A stretch of DNA of 14,728 bases from DUAL01 sp964452095 (lineage in GTDB: Bacteria; Bacteroidota; Bacteroidia; Flavobacteriales; BACL11): NCBI GenBank assembly GCA_964452095.1, contig CAYVKX010000053.1:1-14728 (forward strand), written 5' to 3'. Of the stretch, positions 6,461 to 13,648 are shown piece after piece (position 1 is the first letter of the stretch; each line of letters begins with the position of its first letter). The position numbers and the translations under genes are program-made. The notes under the pieces are model-generated. The model was given only the letters and a program-made list of their open reading frames with translations. It was not told the origin of the DNA and searched no databases.

Positions 6461-7501
6461 ATGAAAGCAATAATTTTAGGACTTGCAGTATTAGCAGCAA
6501 CACAATTTAACAATAATGATAACCAATCAAACTTAGAAAACGGTATGTATGCAAAAATGAAAACAACAAAAGGAGAAATTCTAATACAATTAGAATTCGA
6601 GAAAACACCACTAACGGTAGCCAATTTTGTTGGCTTATCTGAGGGAAAAATTCAAAACAATGCAAAAGAAAAAGGAACTCCTTACTATGATGGATTAAAA
6701 TTCCACAGAGTAATTGCTGATTTTATGATTCAAGGAGGATGCCCTCAAGGTACTGGAATGGGAGATCCTGGTTATAAATTTCCTGATGAATTTCATTCAG
6801 ACTTGAAACATTCAGGGCCTGGAATTTTATCTATGGCAAATTCTGGTCCAGCAACCAATGGGAGTCAGTTTTTTATTACTCATAAAGAAACATCTTGGCT
6901 TGATGGAAAGCATACAGTTTTCGGTCATGTAGTAGAAGGGCAAGAAGTAGTTGATGCAATCGAGCAAGATGATATTCTTGAATCTGTTACAATAATTAGA
7001 AAAGGTGATGCCGCTAATAATTTTGATGCTGCTAAAACATTCAACACTGTATTAGAAAAAATCAAAAAAGAAGAAACTGAAAAAGCGGCAAAACAAGCAG
7101 AGGAAATGAAGAATTTGACTAAAGGTGCTACTGTAACAAAAAGCGGTTTGGCTTATAAAGTAATCAATAAAGGAAGTGGAGATGTTAACCCAACAGCTGA
7201 GAGTACAGTTACGGTTCATTACACAGGAAAATTGATAGATGGTACGGTTTTTGATAGCTCGGTAGATAGAGGTGAGCCAGCAACTTTCCCACTAAATAGA
7301 GTAATTCCTGGCTGGACTGAAGGAGTTCAATTAATGGTAGTTGGTGATAAATGGACTTTCATTATTCCTTCTAATTTGGCTTATGGCGAAAGAGGCATTC
7401 CTCAAGCAGGGATAGGGCCAAATTCCACTTTAATTTTTGAAGTAGAATTATTAGAAATTAAAGGAGCGACAGACGATTCGCATGAAGGGCATAATCACTA
7501 A
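6461..7501 (+). CDS. Exported cyclophilin–FKBP fusion peptidyl-prolyl isomerase
   Basis: A 346-residue protein with two unrelated PPIase folds. The N-terminus (MKAIILGLAVLAATQ) looks like a short Sec signal without a lipobox cysteine, suggesting a periplasmic location. The cyclophilin domain spans about residues 30-182 with FHRV at 81-84 (catalytic R83), FMIQGG at 88-93, NGSQFFI at 133-139 and WLDGKHTVFG at 146-155 (W146, H151). A charged helical linker (about 196-219, rich in K, E and A) leads to an FKBP domain at about 225-335 with VHYTGKL (Y254), FDSS (F264, D265), VIPGW (W285) and YGERG (Y308). All main active-site residues of both folds are present. The C-terminus is acidic and His-rich. 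It lies directly after nrnA; I recall the FKBP lipoprotein GldI near the same gene in gliding flavobacteria, but this protein lacks a lipid anchor. Confidence 0.93.
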   Translation: MKAIILGLAVLAATQFNNNDNQSNLENGMYAKMKTTKGEILIQLEFEKTPLTVANFVGLSEGKIQNNAKEKGTPYYDGLKFHRVIADFMIQGGCPQGTGMGDPGYKFPDEFHSDLKHSGPGILSMANSGPATNGSQFFITHKETSWLDGKHTVFGHVVEGQEVVDAIEQDDILESVTIIRKGDAANNFDAAKTFNTVLEKIKKEETEKAAKQAEEMKNLTKGATVTKSGLAYKVINKGSGDVNPTAESTVTVHYTGKLIDGTVFDSSVDRGEPATFPLNRVIPGWTEGVQLMVVGDKWTFIIPSNLAYGERGIPQAGIGPNSTLIFEVELLEIKGATDDSHEGHNH

Positions 7502-7522
7502 GAATAATTAGTTTGTAAAAAG

Positions 7523-7551
7523 AAAAACCACTGAGAAATCAGTGGTTTTTT
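7523..7551. terminator. Bidirectional rho-independent terminator
   Basis: A perfect 12-base-pair stem with a GAAA tetraloop (7535-7538): AAAAACCACTGA at 7523-7534 pairs with TCAGTGGTTTTT at 7539-7550, ending in a T run on each strand. It sits between the stop of the PPIase gene (7501) and the stop of the converging lipoprotein gene (7570), so it can serve both transcripts. Confidence 0.92.
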
Positions 7552-7569
7552 CATTTAGTTGTTTCTTGT

Positions 7570-8682
7570 TTATTGCCAATTAATTATAAGATTATTAATT
7601 GTTGATGGTTTGTAAGGTAATAAACTCATTGTATTCATTCTGCTTTCTAAAAAGTTATAACCAGCAGTACCAATAATAGGGGCAGTTCCAGCTTTTACGA
7701 ATCCTTGTCCGGATGCAAAATAACCAGGAGCTTCCGCATTTACCAAATACAAATCAATAATAGAATCTACTTGCGCTTGTGTAATTTGTCCAGCTGCAAC
7801 ATAAGGATCCCAAAATGAATGAACCTCAGTTTGCAGCACATCATAAATTGAATAGTTGGTAAAAATATCAGTTGAATCGTTATAAGTAGTCGTAGGCAAA
7901 CCAACTTCTGCAACCGCAATATTTAGTCCAGCATCCGAATGCGCTCTAAAAGCCCACTCAAATCCATCTTGATGAGCCGTATCAACAATAATAGCAGTTG
8001 GGTGATTAGAGTTTCCGTAAATATCCACAATACCAGCAGAAGTTTTTCCAACAAACATCTTCAGATTATCAATATCATTAGTTCCACTCATTGGCCAATT
8101 GGTAAGTTGTACTAGCATTTGCTTGACGTAATTTGCAGCAACCTCCGAATAATCAATTCTGATTTTTGTATTCAAAAACTGAATACCATTATTATGATCT
8201 ATTTCATAAAAATTTAGGATTGAAAACCCTTCAATTCCATTTCCAGAATTTGTATTCCAAAATACTTGCAAAGCATTATTTCCAGCATCAGAAATTGTCA
8301 TCTCATAATCGTAATTAGTACCATTTACAATAGCTAAATCTTTTGTTCTGCCATCATCACCAGAAAAACTAAATGTCATTGGTTGGCTCAAATTATTCGT
8401 GTTTATTGCTACAATAATATTGTTTGTAATTTGTGCTGCTGAGTGCCCAACATTTACAAATGCTCTGAGCATTTCATAAATTGTATCTCCGTGCAAAGGT
8501 ACTATATTTGCAGAAGAACTTAATCTAGCATTTCCAGGAGAATAATTAATAGAACTCGGAATATCTACCATAAAATTAGAAGGAAGAATTCCCTCTGTTG
8601 AGTCAATTACATCTTCTTTTTTACAAGAAGAAAAAATTACCACCATTGCCAATAAGGCATAAAAAATGTTTTTTGTGTTCAT
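7570..8682 (-). CDS. Lipoprotein of unknown function, probably surface exposed
   Basis: A 370-residue protein that I do not recognise. The N-terminus is a type II signal: hydrophobic residues 6-17, then FSSC with lipidation at C20. KKED follows the cysteine directly, a charged cluster that fits the K-(D/E)2-type lipoprotein export signal described for surface lipoproteins of Bacteroidota. The rest is rich in N, S, T and I with strand-like alternation (for example MTFSFSGDDGRTKD) and a possible helical region late in the protein (about 275-315); no catalytic motif is evident. Some elements (EVHSFWDP, GWQ-like end) may help a profile search. It is a single gene with a 117-base upstream spacer in which I find no convincing promoter, and it shares the terminator at 7523-7551 with the PPIase gene. 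Confidence 0.85.
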   Translation of the reverse strand: MNTKNIFYALLAMVVIFSSCKKEDVIDSTEGILPSNFMVDIPSSINYSPGNARLSSSANIVPLHGDTIYEMLRAFVNVGHSAAQITNNIIVAINTNNLSQPMTFSFSGDDGRTKDLAIVNGTNYDYEMTISDAGNNALQVFWNTNSGNGIEGFSILNFYEIDHNNGIQFLNTKIRIDYSEVAANYVKQMLVQLTNWPMSGTNDIDNLKMFVGKTSAGIVDIYGNSNHPTAIIVDTAHQDGFEWAFRAHSDAGLNIAVAEVGLPTTTYNDSTDIFTNYSIYDVLQTEVHSFWDPYVAAGQITQAQVDSIIDLYLVNAEAPGYFASGQGFVKAGTAPIIGTAGYNFLESRMNTMSLLPYKPSTINNLIINWQ

Positions 8683-8799
8683 AATCTCTTTGTTTTTTAA
8701 TTAATACTATAACCTCTGACTTGAAAAACGACAAAAGGTTTAATTTATTGCAAACATATTGTAAATCAGCTAATTAAAGTATGTTATATAGCATAGTTA

Positions 8800-9507
8800 T
8801 TAAATTCCTAAAAGAAAAATTGTTGGCTTTTTGTGGATATTAATTTTTTCTTGTTTCCATTCAGCAATAGTTTTTGTTCTAATTTCTTCTGATGGAAAGG
8901 TGATATTGGTTGCAATACAGAGTTTTACATTTTTGCTACAGAATTTAATTAAAGCATCAAAAAGGGGTTGATTTCTGTAAGGTGTTTCCATAAAAATTTG
9001 CGTTTGATTTAGCCTTCTTGCATCATTTTCCATTTGTTTTATTTTTCGTTCCCGTTCTTTTTTATCGATAGGTAAATAGCCATGAAAAACAAAGTTTTGC
9101 CCATTAAGCCCAGAAGCCATTAAAGCCAAAAAAATAGAAGAAGGTCCGATAAGTGGGATTACTTTTATTTGAAAATCATGAGCGTATTCTACAATTTTAG
9201 AGCCAGGATCAGCAATACAAGGTAAGCCAGCTTCTGAGATAACCCCAACATCTTCTCCATTTAAAATGTGAGGTAAAAAGTCTTCTTCCAAATTTACTCT
9301 GTCGTGTTTCCCGTAAGCGTAAAATGTGCAATTATCAATATCTTTTTCTTTATAAATCTTTTTGATAAATCTCCTTGCCGAGCGAACATTCTCCACAATA
9401 AAAACATTTATTTCTTTTATATGGTTGCTTGCAGTATTTGGAAGAGAGGAATTTGCATCACTATCGCCAAGCAAAGATGGGATAAGGTATAATTTTCCTT
9501 TATCCAA
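8800..9507 (-). CDS. Short RsmI-like SAM-dependent methyltransferase
   Basis: A tetrapyrrole-methylase-fold protein of 235 residues related to RsmI, which 2'-O-methylates C1402 of 16S rRNA. Landmarks are LYLIPSLLGD at 6-15, GVISEAGLPCIADPG at 88-102, LIGPSS at 119-124 and FMETPYR at 172-178. It is shorter than E. coli RsmI (about 286) and lacks the C-terminal extension; the N-terminal TPIGNLGD block of true RsmI is replaced by PSLLGD. It therefore belongs to the short Bacteroidota subgroup, whose target is not known to me. The start is a TTG at 9507-9505: an in-frame TAG lies three codons upstream and no ATG occurs before residue 130. It overlaps the phosphatase gene by eight bases (9500-9507), suggesting coupled translation in the dnaA transcript. 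Confidence 0.88.
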   Translation of the reverse strand: MDKGKLYLIPSLLGDSDANSSLPNTASNHIKEINVFIVENVRSARRFIKKIYKEKDIDNCTFYAYGKHDRVNLEEDFLPHILNGEDVGVISEAGLPCIADPGSKIVEYAHDFQIKVIPLIGPSSIFLALMASGLNGQNFVFHGYLPIDKKERERKIKQMENDARRLNQTQIFMETPYRNQPLFDALIKFCSKNVKLCIATNITFPSEEIRTKTIAEWKQEKINIHKKPTIFLLGI

Positions 9508-9952
9508 TTTTCTCTATTATTTTATCGCAAGCCTCATCTAGCATATTATATACATTTTGGAAACCATTATCGCCACCATAATAAGGATCGGGTACCGATT
9601 GAAAAGATTTTGGATTTACTTCATTTAAGATTACATCCACTTTATTTCTATCATTTTCATTTCTGGCTAATGCAATTATATTGGCGTAATTATTGGTGTC
9701 CATTGCATAAATTTTATCAAACTCATCAAAATCATTAATGGTAAATTGCCTTGCTCTTTGCTTTGTCAAATCAATGCCATACTTTTCAGCAATTTCAATG
9801 GAACGAGTATCAGGAGGGTTTCCAAGATGATAGCCAGCAGTTCCAGCTGAATCTACAATAATATTTAAATGCTTTGTTTTTGACTTTAAGATGCCTTCCG
9901 CTAGGGGAGAGCGGCAAATATTCCCTAAGCAAACCATCAGAATTTTGCTCAT
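9500..9952 (-). CDS. Low-molecular-weight protein tyrosine phosphatase
   Basis: A 150-residue cytoplasmic phosphatase. The P-loop C-x5-R-S is complete: C8-LGNI-C13-R14-S15, with C8 as nucleophile and R14 binding phosphate; C13 is the usual second cysteine able to form a protective disulfide. The general acid is D122 in VPDPYYGG. Such enzymes remove phosphate from tyrosine on proteins such as BY-kinases, but no kinase gene is in this window. Arsenate reductase of the same fold is less likely: the DPY loop with adjacent tyrosines is that of a phosphatase and no ars genes are present. It starts 13 bases after dnaA and its stop lies within the next gene, so the three probably form one operon, an order that I recall as common in Flavobacteriia. 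Confidence 0.95.
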   Translation of the reverse strand: MSKILMVCLGNICRSPLAEGILKSKTKHLNIIVDSAGTAGYHLGNPPDTRSIEIAEKYGIDLTKQRARQFTINDFDEFDKIYAMDTNNYANIIALARNENDRNKVDVILNEVNPKSFQSVPDPYYGGDNGFQNVYNMLDEACDKIIEKIG

Positions 9953-9965
9953 AATCTTAAAGAAT

Positions 9966-11396
9966 TTATACTAAAGAGAGTTTCTTTTCTATATCAGAAA
10001 TATACCCTTTGAATTGCTTATCGGTATCGGCCAAATTATTTACGGTTTTGCACGCATGAAGCACGGTTGCATGATCTTTATTTCCGCAATGTTTACCAAT
10101 CATTGCTAATGAACTTTTTGTCATTTGCTTAGAAAAGAACATTGCAAGTTGTCGGCATTGAACAATTTCTCTTTTTCTAGTTTTCGATTTCATCACATCA
10201 ATTGGGATATCAAAATAATCGCAAACCACTTTTTGTATATAATCGATAGAAACTTCCCTAACAGTGTTTTTCACAAATTTATCCAACATATTTTTTGCCA
10301 AATCAATTGTGATTTCTTTTTTATTAAGAGAAGATTGAGCTAAAAGAGAAATTAATGCGCCTTCTAACTCACGCACATTTGTAGTGATAGAATAAGCAAT
10401 ATATTCAATTACTTCATAAGGCATTTCAATGCCATCATTATGGGTTTTCTTTTTCAGAATTGCCAAGCGAGTTTCCAAATCTGGTGCTTGTAAATCGGCA
10501 GAAAGTCCCCATTTAAATCTGGAAAGCAATCTTTGCTCCATATCTACCATATCTACTGGGGCTTTATCAGAAGTTAAGATAAGTTGCTTGCCATTTTGGT
10601 GCAAATGATTAAAAATATGGAAGAAAACATCTTGCGTTTTTTCCTTTCCACAGAAAAACTGCACATCATCAATTATTAGTACATCAATGGATTGATAAAA
10701 ATGAACAAAATCATTTTTGTTGTTGCGCATTATTGCATCTACAAATTGTGTTTGGAACTTATCAGCACTTACATAAAGTACCGTTTTATCTGGAAATTGT
10801 TTTTTAATCTCAATACCACTTGCATTGGCAAGATGCGTTTTTCCTAATCCGCCTTTTCCATAAATAAGTAAAGGGTTAAAAGAAGTTCCTCCTGGCTTTT
10901 GGGCTACAGCATAAGCGGCAGAACGAGCCAATCTGTTACATTCTCCTTCCACAAAAGAATCAAGTGTATAGCTTGGATTTAACTGAGGATCAATATCTAT
11001 TTTTTGTAGACCTGGAATAATAAAAGGATTTCTAATTGAAGTTTCCTTTACATTAATAGGCATTGCTACCGGATTGTTAGTAAGTGGCTTGGTGTTATTA
11101 CTCGGAACTTTTGTGATATATGGCTTGGAATTGGATGAGTTTTCTATCATTATATGATATTCCAACTTTCCTTCTTTTCCTAATTCTTTCTTTATAGTTT
11201 TTTTAATAAGCGTAATGTAGTTTCTTTCTAACCATTCGAAAAAGAACATACTTGGAACTTGAACTGTAAGCACATTTCTCTTTATTTCTACGGGAACAAT
11301 TGGCTTAAACCACATTTTAAAATTTTGATAACTTACATTGTCTTGTATTACCGACAGGCACTTTTCCCAGATTTCTTCACAAGACCGTTTTGTCAT
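9966..11396 (-). CDS. dnaA: Chromosomal replication initiator DnaA
   Basis: An AAA+ initiator of 476 residues that binds DnaA boxes and opens oriC. Domain I is about residues 1-85 (CEEIWEKCLSVI...; FFFEWLERNY at 51-60). A low-complexity, N/P-rich linker (about 86-140) follows. Domain III has Walker A at 179-187 (YGKGGLGKT), Walker B at 239-245 (VLIIDDV), sensor I at about 272-277 (LILTSD) and the arginine-finger region LLSRF at 290-294. Domain IV starts near 375, with the DNA-recognition signature CGNKDHATVLHACKT at 437-451. The Walker A loop carries glycine (KGGLGKT) where GGVGLGKT or GNVGLGKT is usual; GxxxxGKT is kept. It is the first gene of a three-gene minus-strand operon. Confidence 0.98.
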   Translation of the reverse strand: MTKRSCEEIWEKCLSVIQDNVSYQNFKMWFKPIVPVEIKRNVLTVQVPSMFFFEWLERNYITLIKKTIKKELGKEGKLEYHIMIENSSNSKPYITKVPSNNTKPLTNNPVAMPINVKETSIRNPFIIPGLQKIDIDPQLNPSYTLDSFVEGECNRLARSAAYAVAQKPGGTSFNPLLIYGKGGLGKTHLANASGIEIKKQFPDKTVLYVSADKFQTQFVDAIMRNNKNDFVHFYQSIDVLIIDDVQFFCGKEKTQDVFFHIFNHLHQNGKQLILTSDKAPVDMVDMEQRLLSRFKWGLSADLQAPDLETRLAILKKKTHNDGIEMPYEVIEYIAYSITTNVRELEGALISLLAQSSLNKKEITIDLAKNMLDKFVKNTVREVSIDYIQKVVCDYFDIPIDVMKSKTRKREIVQCRQLAMFFSKQMTKSSLAMIGKHCGNKDHATVLHACKTVNNLADTDKQFKGYISDIEKKLSLV

Positions 11397-11444
11397 TATT
11401 ATGTAGTTTTAGTTTTTTGTTTTGAGTGTTTTGATTCAAGTCGT

Positions 11445-11476
11445 AAAATTTACCTTACGGCAAATTGAGGAGCAAA
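11445..11476 (-). promoter_or_regulatory. Candidate dnaA promoter (-33/-7 pair)
   Basis: On the minus strand, TTTG (complement of 11473-11476) is followed after exactly 20 bases by TAAATTTT (complement of 11445-11452). This fits the Bacteroidota pattern TTTG–N19-21–TAnnTTTG with one mismatch in the -7 box. It lies about 50 bases upstream of the dnaA ATG, the only gene it could serve. Confidence 0.45.
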
Positions 11477-11526
11477 TATGAAAACAATTTTGTTAATAAA
11501 AAACTTTTTAGCAATTAAATTGAAGT

Positions 11527-11545
11527 AAAATTTTGCTAAGCAAAA
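11527..11545 (-). terminator. Weak hairpin terminator after the 5'-nucleotidase genes
   Basis: Reading the minus strand, TTTTGC-TTA-GCAAAA (complement of 11531-11545) is a six-base-pair stem with a three-base loop followed by four T. It lies 32 bases beyond the stop of the metallophosphatase gene and upstream of the dnaA promoter candidate. The stem has only two G-C pairs, so termination would be weak. Confidence 0.3.
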
Positions 11546-11576
11546 ATTATCAGTTTAGATGCCTTAATAATTGCTT

Positions 11577-12494
11577 TTAATTTTTCTTATTTTTTACAAA
11601 AATTGAGCCCGAAAAAATATCTTTCAACACTTTTTTCCGACTAAAAAAGTAGTCGATTTTGCCGATTTTGATTCCCGCCCAGCCCACTTGCGCAATTAGC
11701 ATCTCTTTTTGCTCAGAGTTTAATTTTGCAATTGGCTTATTTAAAAAAGTATGGGTGTGTCCGCCAATTATTAAATCGATATTTTTTGTTTGCTCTGCTA
11801 GGAGTAAATCGCACATTTTTTCCTCCTTATATTTTAGTCCTAAATGTGAGAGGCAAATCACCAAATCGCACTCCAATTCATTTTTTAAATGCTCGGCATA
11901 GTAGTTGCTTTTTTCTACAGGATTACTATATATTGTGTTGCCGTACAATGCTTTAGGAACTAAGCCGTCCAGCTCAATTCCAATGCCAAACACTCCAATT
12001 TTTATTCCTGCTTTTTCAAACACTTTATAGGGCTTAAATTTACCACCCAAAAGCGTATTGGAAAAGTCGTAATTAGCACACAAAAATGGAAACTTTGCGT
12101 GGGGTAATTGTTTGTGTAATCCGTCCAACCCATTATCAAAGTCGTGATTACCAATGGTTGCTGCATCATAGCCCATTTCACTCATTAGTTTAAATTCTAA
12201 CTCTCCACCATACATATTAAAATAAGGCGTTCCTTGAAAAATATCACCAGCATCTAAAAGTAAAACATTTTCATTTTCGGCTCTGATTTTTTTAATAAGT
12301 GCTGCCCTTTGTGCCATTCCACCAACCCCTTCATTTCTACCGCTTGTAAATGGCTCAATGTGGCTGTGCATATCATTAGTATGCAGAATAGTTAGTTTTA
12401 TTAAATCAGAATTTGCAAACAATTCATTAGGCAGTAAAGAGAAACCTAAAGTACCTAAACCAGCTTGCTTTATAAAATCTCTTCTGTTTTTCAT
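11577..12494 (-). CDS. Tat-exported metallophosphatase, catalytic half of a split 5'-nucleotidase
   Basis: A 305-residue calcineurin-like phosphoesterase equal to the N-terminal domain of UshA-type 5'-nucleotidases. The N-terminus NRRDFIK (R4, R5) with a following hydrophobic run is a twin-arginine signal ending near ELFANSD (24-30). All metal-binding motifs are present: HTNDMHSH at 38-45 (D41, H43), DAGD at 81-84, GNHDFD at 115-120 (N116, H117), SHLG at 216-219 (H217) and GGHTHT at 244-249 (H246, H248). The substrate-binding C-domain is missing here and is encoded by the gene immediately upstream, with a four-base ATGA overlap (12491-12494). Together they would hydrolyse nucleotide monophosphates or related phosphoesters outside the cytoplasm. 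Other substrates of this fold (cyclic nucleotides, UDP-sugars) cannot be excluded. Confidence 0.92.
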   Translation of the reverse strand: MKNRRDFIKQAGLGTLGFSLLPNELFANSDLIKLTILHTNDMHSHIEPFTSGRNEGVGGMAQRAALIKKIRAENENVLLLDAGDIFQGTPYFNMYGGELEFKLMSEMGYDAATIGNHDFDNGLDGLHKQLPHAKFPFLCANYDFSNTLLGGKFKPYKVFEKAGIKIGVFGIGIELDGLVPKALYGNTIYSNPVEKSNYYAEHLKNELECDLVICLSHLGLKYKEEKMCDLLLAEQTKNIDLIIGGHTHTFLNKPIAKLNSEQKEMLIAQVGWAGIKIGKIDYFFSRKKVLKDIFSGSIFVKNKKN

Positions 12495-13192
12495 TCTACA
12501 ATGCTTAATCGATTATCTAATTTTGAGGAAATAGTATCTTTTGCAATACAATAATTTAAGATTGCATCTCTTAGTTTCTCTCCAACTAACTTTTGCTCTT
12601 TTCCCTGAAAGAAACTCATCTTATCGCCACCATTTGCTAAATAATCGGAAGTTAAAACCCTCACTTTTCCTTTACTAAAATCAAAACTTTGGCTAATAAT
12701 ATTTCCATTTTCATCCATTGTGATTTTTATTCCAGAAAATGGTTCACCACCTCTTTTGGCAATATATTGTAGCATTTCTAAATAATCTTTCTCATCCAAA
12801 TCCAAAACAACTAACTCATTTTCAAAAGGCATTAATTTAAAAATATCTCTTCTTGTAATTTCTCCTTTTGGAAGTGTAGAACGCAATCCTCCGGTATTCA
12901 TTACACAAATATCTGCAATATCTGAGAATCTTTCTAGGCACAAATCACAAACAAAATTTCCGAGTAAACTTTCAGGCTTTCCTTTTTTCATTTCCATTTC
13001 AGAAACACATAAAACCTCATTCATTACCGAATCAATTCCAGCTTTATATGGAGCTACTATTGCAGAAATAGCACTATCGCTTTCTGCTTTTACATCTAAA
13101 CTTGTTTCGGTATGAGATTCTAAGCTATACTGAACAGTACAAGCTGTTAGTAAAAAAGCTACTATATATATAGTGTAATGTTTGAATTTCAT
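12491..13192 (-). CDS. Lipoprotein, 5'-nucleotidase C-terminal (substrate-binding) domain
   Basis: A 233-residue lipoprotein: residues 1-17 form a signal peptide with lipobox LTAC (C18). The mature part is a 5'-nucleotidase C-terminal domain, which in UshA holds the nucleoside base. Family landmarks are LLGNFVCD at 76-83, NTGGLRSTLPKGEIT at 99-113 (R104), PFENELV at 122-128 and DYLANGGD at 183-190. The aromatic clamp that is normally two phenylalanines probably corresponds here to F123 and Y184. It has no catalytic metal ligands, so it depends on the downstream metallophosphatase, which overlaps it by four bases (ATGA). Separate C- and N-domain genes in this order are, to my recollection, a recurrent Bacteroidota arrangement rather than a recent break. 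It is divergent from the thioesterase gene. Confidence 0.9.
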   Translation of the reverse strand: MKFKHYTIYIVAFLLTACTVQYSLESHTETSLDVKAESDSAISAIVAPYKAGIDSVMNEVLCVSEMEMKKGKPESLLGNFVCDLCLERFSDIADICVMNTGGLRSTLPKGEITRRDIFKLMPFENELVVLDLDEKDYLEMLQYIAKRGGEPFSGIKITMDENGNIISQSFDFSKGKVRVLTSDYLANGGDKMSFFQGKEQKLVGEKLRDAILNYCIAKDTISSKLDNRLSIVE

Positions 13193-13228
13193 TGGGCTAC
13201 AATATTAAGAAATTAAAATTATTGTGCG

Positions 13229-13236
13229 TATTATTG
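13229..13236 (+). promoter_or_regulatory. Weak -7 promoter box before the thioesterase gene
   Basis: TATTATTG matches TAnnTTTG at all but one position and ends four bases before the ATG at 13241, a position that would give a nearly leaderless transcript. No -33 TTTG is seen at the right distance. The 48-base spacer must hold promoters for both divergent transcripts. Confidence 0.28.
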
Positions 13237-13240
13237 CAGT

Positions 13241-13648
13241 ATGTATTCTGTGGAAACTAAAATAAGAGTAAGATATGGTGAAACCGACCAAATGGGATAT
13301 GTGTATTATGGCGTTTATGCCCAATACTTTGAAGTGGGAAGAGTGGAATTATTACGATCATTAGGAATTAGTTATAAAGAATTAGAGGAGAGAGGTTTTG
13401 CTTTACCAGTTGTAAATTTTGAAATTAATTATAAAAAAGCGGCTCTTTATGATGATGAGCTCAGCATAAAAACAACAATAAAAGAATTGCCATCAGCACG
13501 AATTATATTTGAATATCAAACTTATAATGCTGCAAATGAACTTTTAAATGTTGGAAAAGTAGATTTGGTTTTTGTAGATAAAGCAACTAAAAAACCTTGC
13601 TTTGCACCAGAAATAATTATGAATAAATTAAAAGAAAAATTATTATGA
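13241..13648 (+). CDS. Acyl-CoA thioesterase, YbgC/4-hydroxybenzoyl-CoA thioesterase family
   Basis: A single hot-dog-fold domain of 135 residues, the normal size for the family. The N-terminal signature RYGETDQMGYVYYGVYAQYF covers residues 11-30, with the catalytic aspartate at D16; the family's usual YFExAR continuation appears as YFEVGR at 29-34. Relatives hydrolyse short- to medium-chain acyl-CoA thioesters in the cytoplasm. In proteobacteria ybgC sits with the tol-pal genes; here the only partner is the aquaporin gene, which overlaps its stop by four bases (ATGA at 13645-13648). The functional link between the two is unclear. The exact acyl substrate cannot be read from the sequence. Confidence 0.92.
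   Translation: MYSVETKIRVRYGETDQMGYVYYGVYAQYFEVGRVELLRSLGISYKELEERGFALPVVNFEINYKKAALYDDELSIKTTIKELPSARIIFEYQTYNAANELLNVGKVDLVFVDKATKKPCFAPEIIMNKLKEKLL

Noticed and set aside
8781..8794. Imperfect palindrome ATGTTATATAGCAT as an operator
   Set aside because: Short, AT-only core with a mismatch, located after the methyltransferase stop; expected by chance in AT-rich spacer.
9500..9952. Arsenate reductase (ArsC of the LMW-PTP fold), possibly paired with the aquaporin as an arsenic system
   Set aside because: The DPYYGG acid loop is that of a phosphatase, the gene is in the dnaA operon and no other ars genes are present; the aquaporin is about 4 kb away in a different transcript.
11397..11576. 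oriC next to dnaA
   Set aside because: No cluster of DnaA boxes or clear unwinding repeat; only one imperfect box is seen.
12491..12494. Split 5'-nucleotidase as a frameshifted single gene
   Set aside because: Each half has its own export signal and the domain order is reversed relative to the single-chain enzyme, so it cannot be a broken UshA-type gene.
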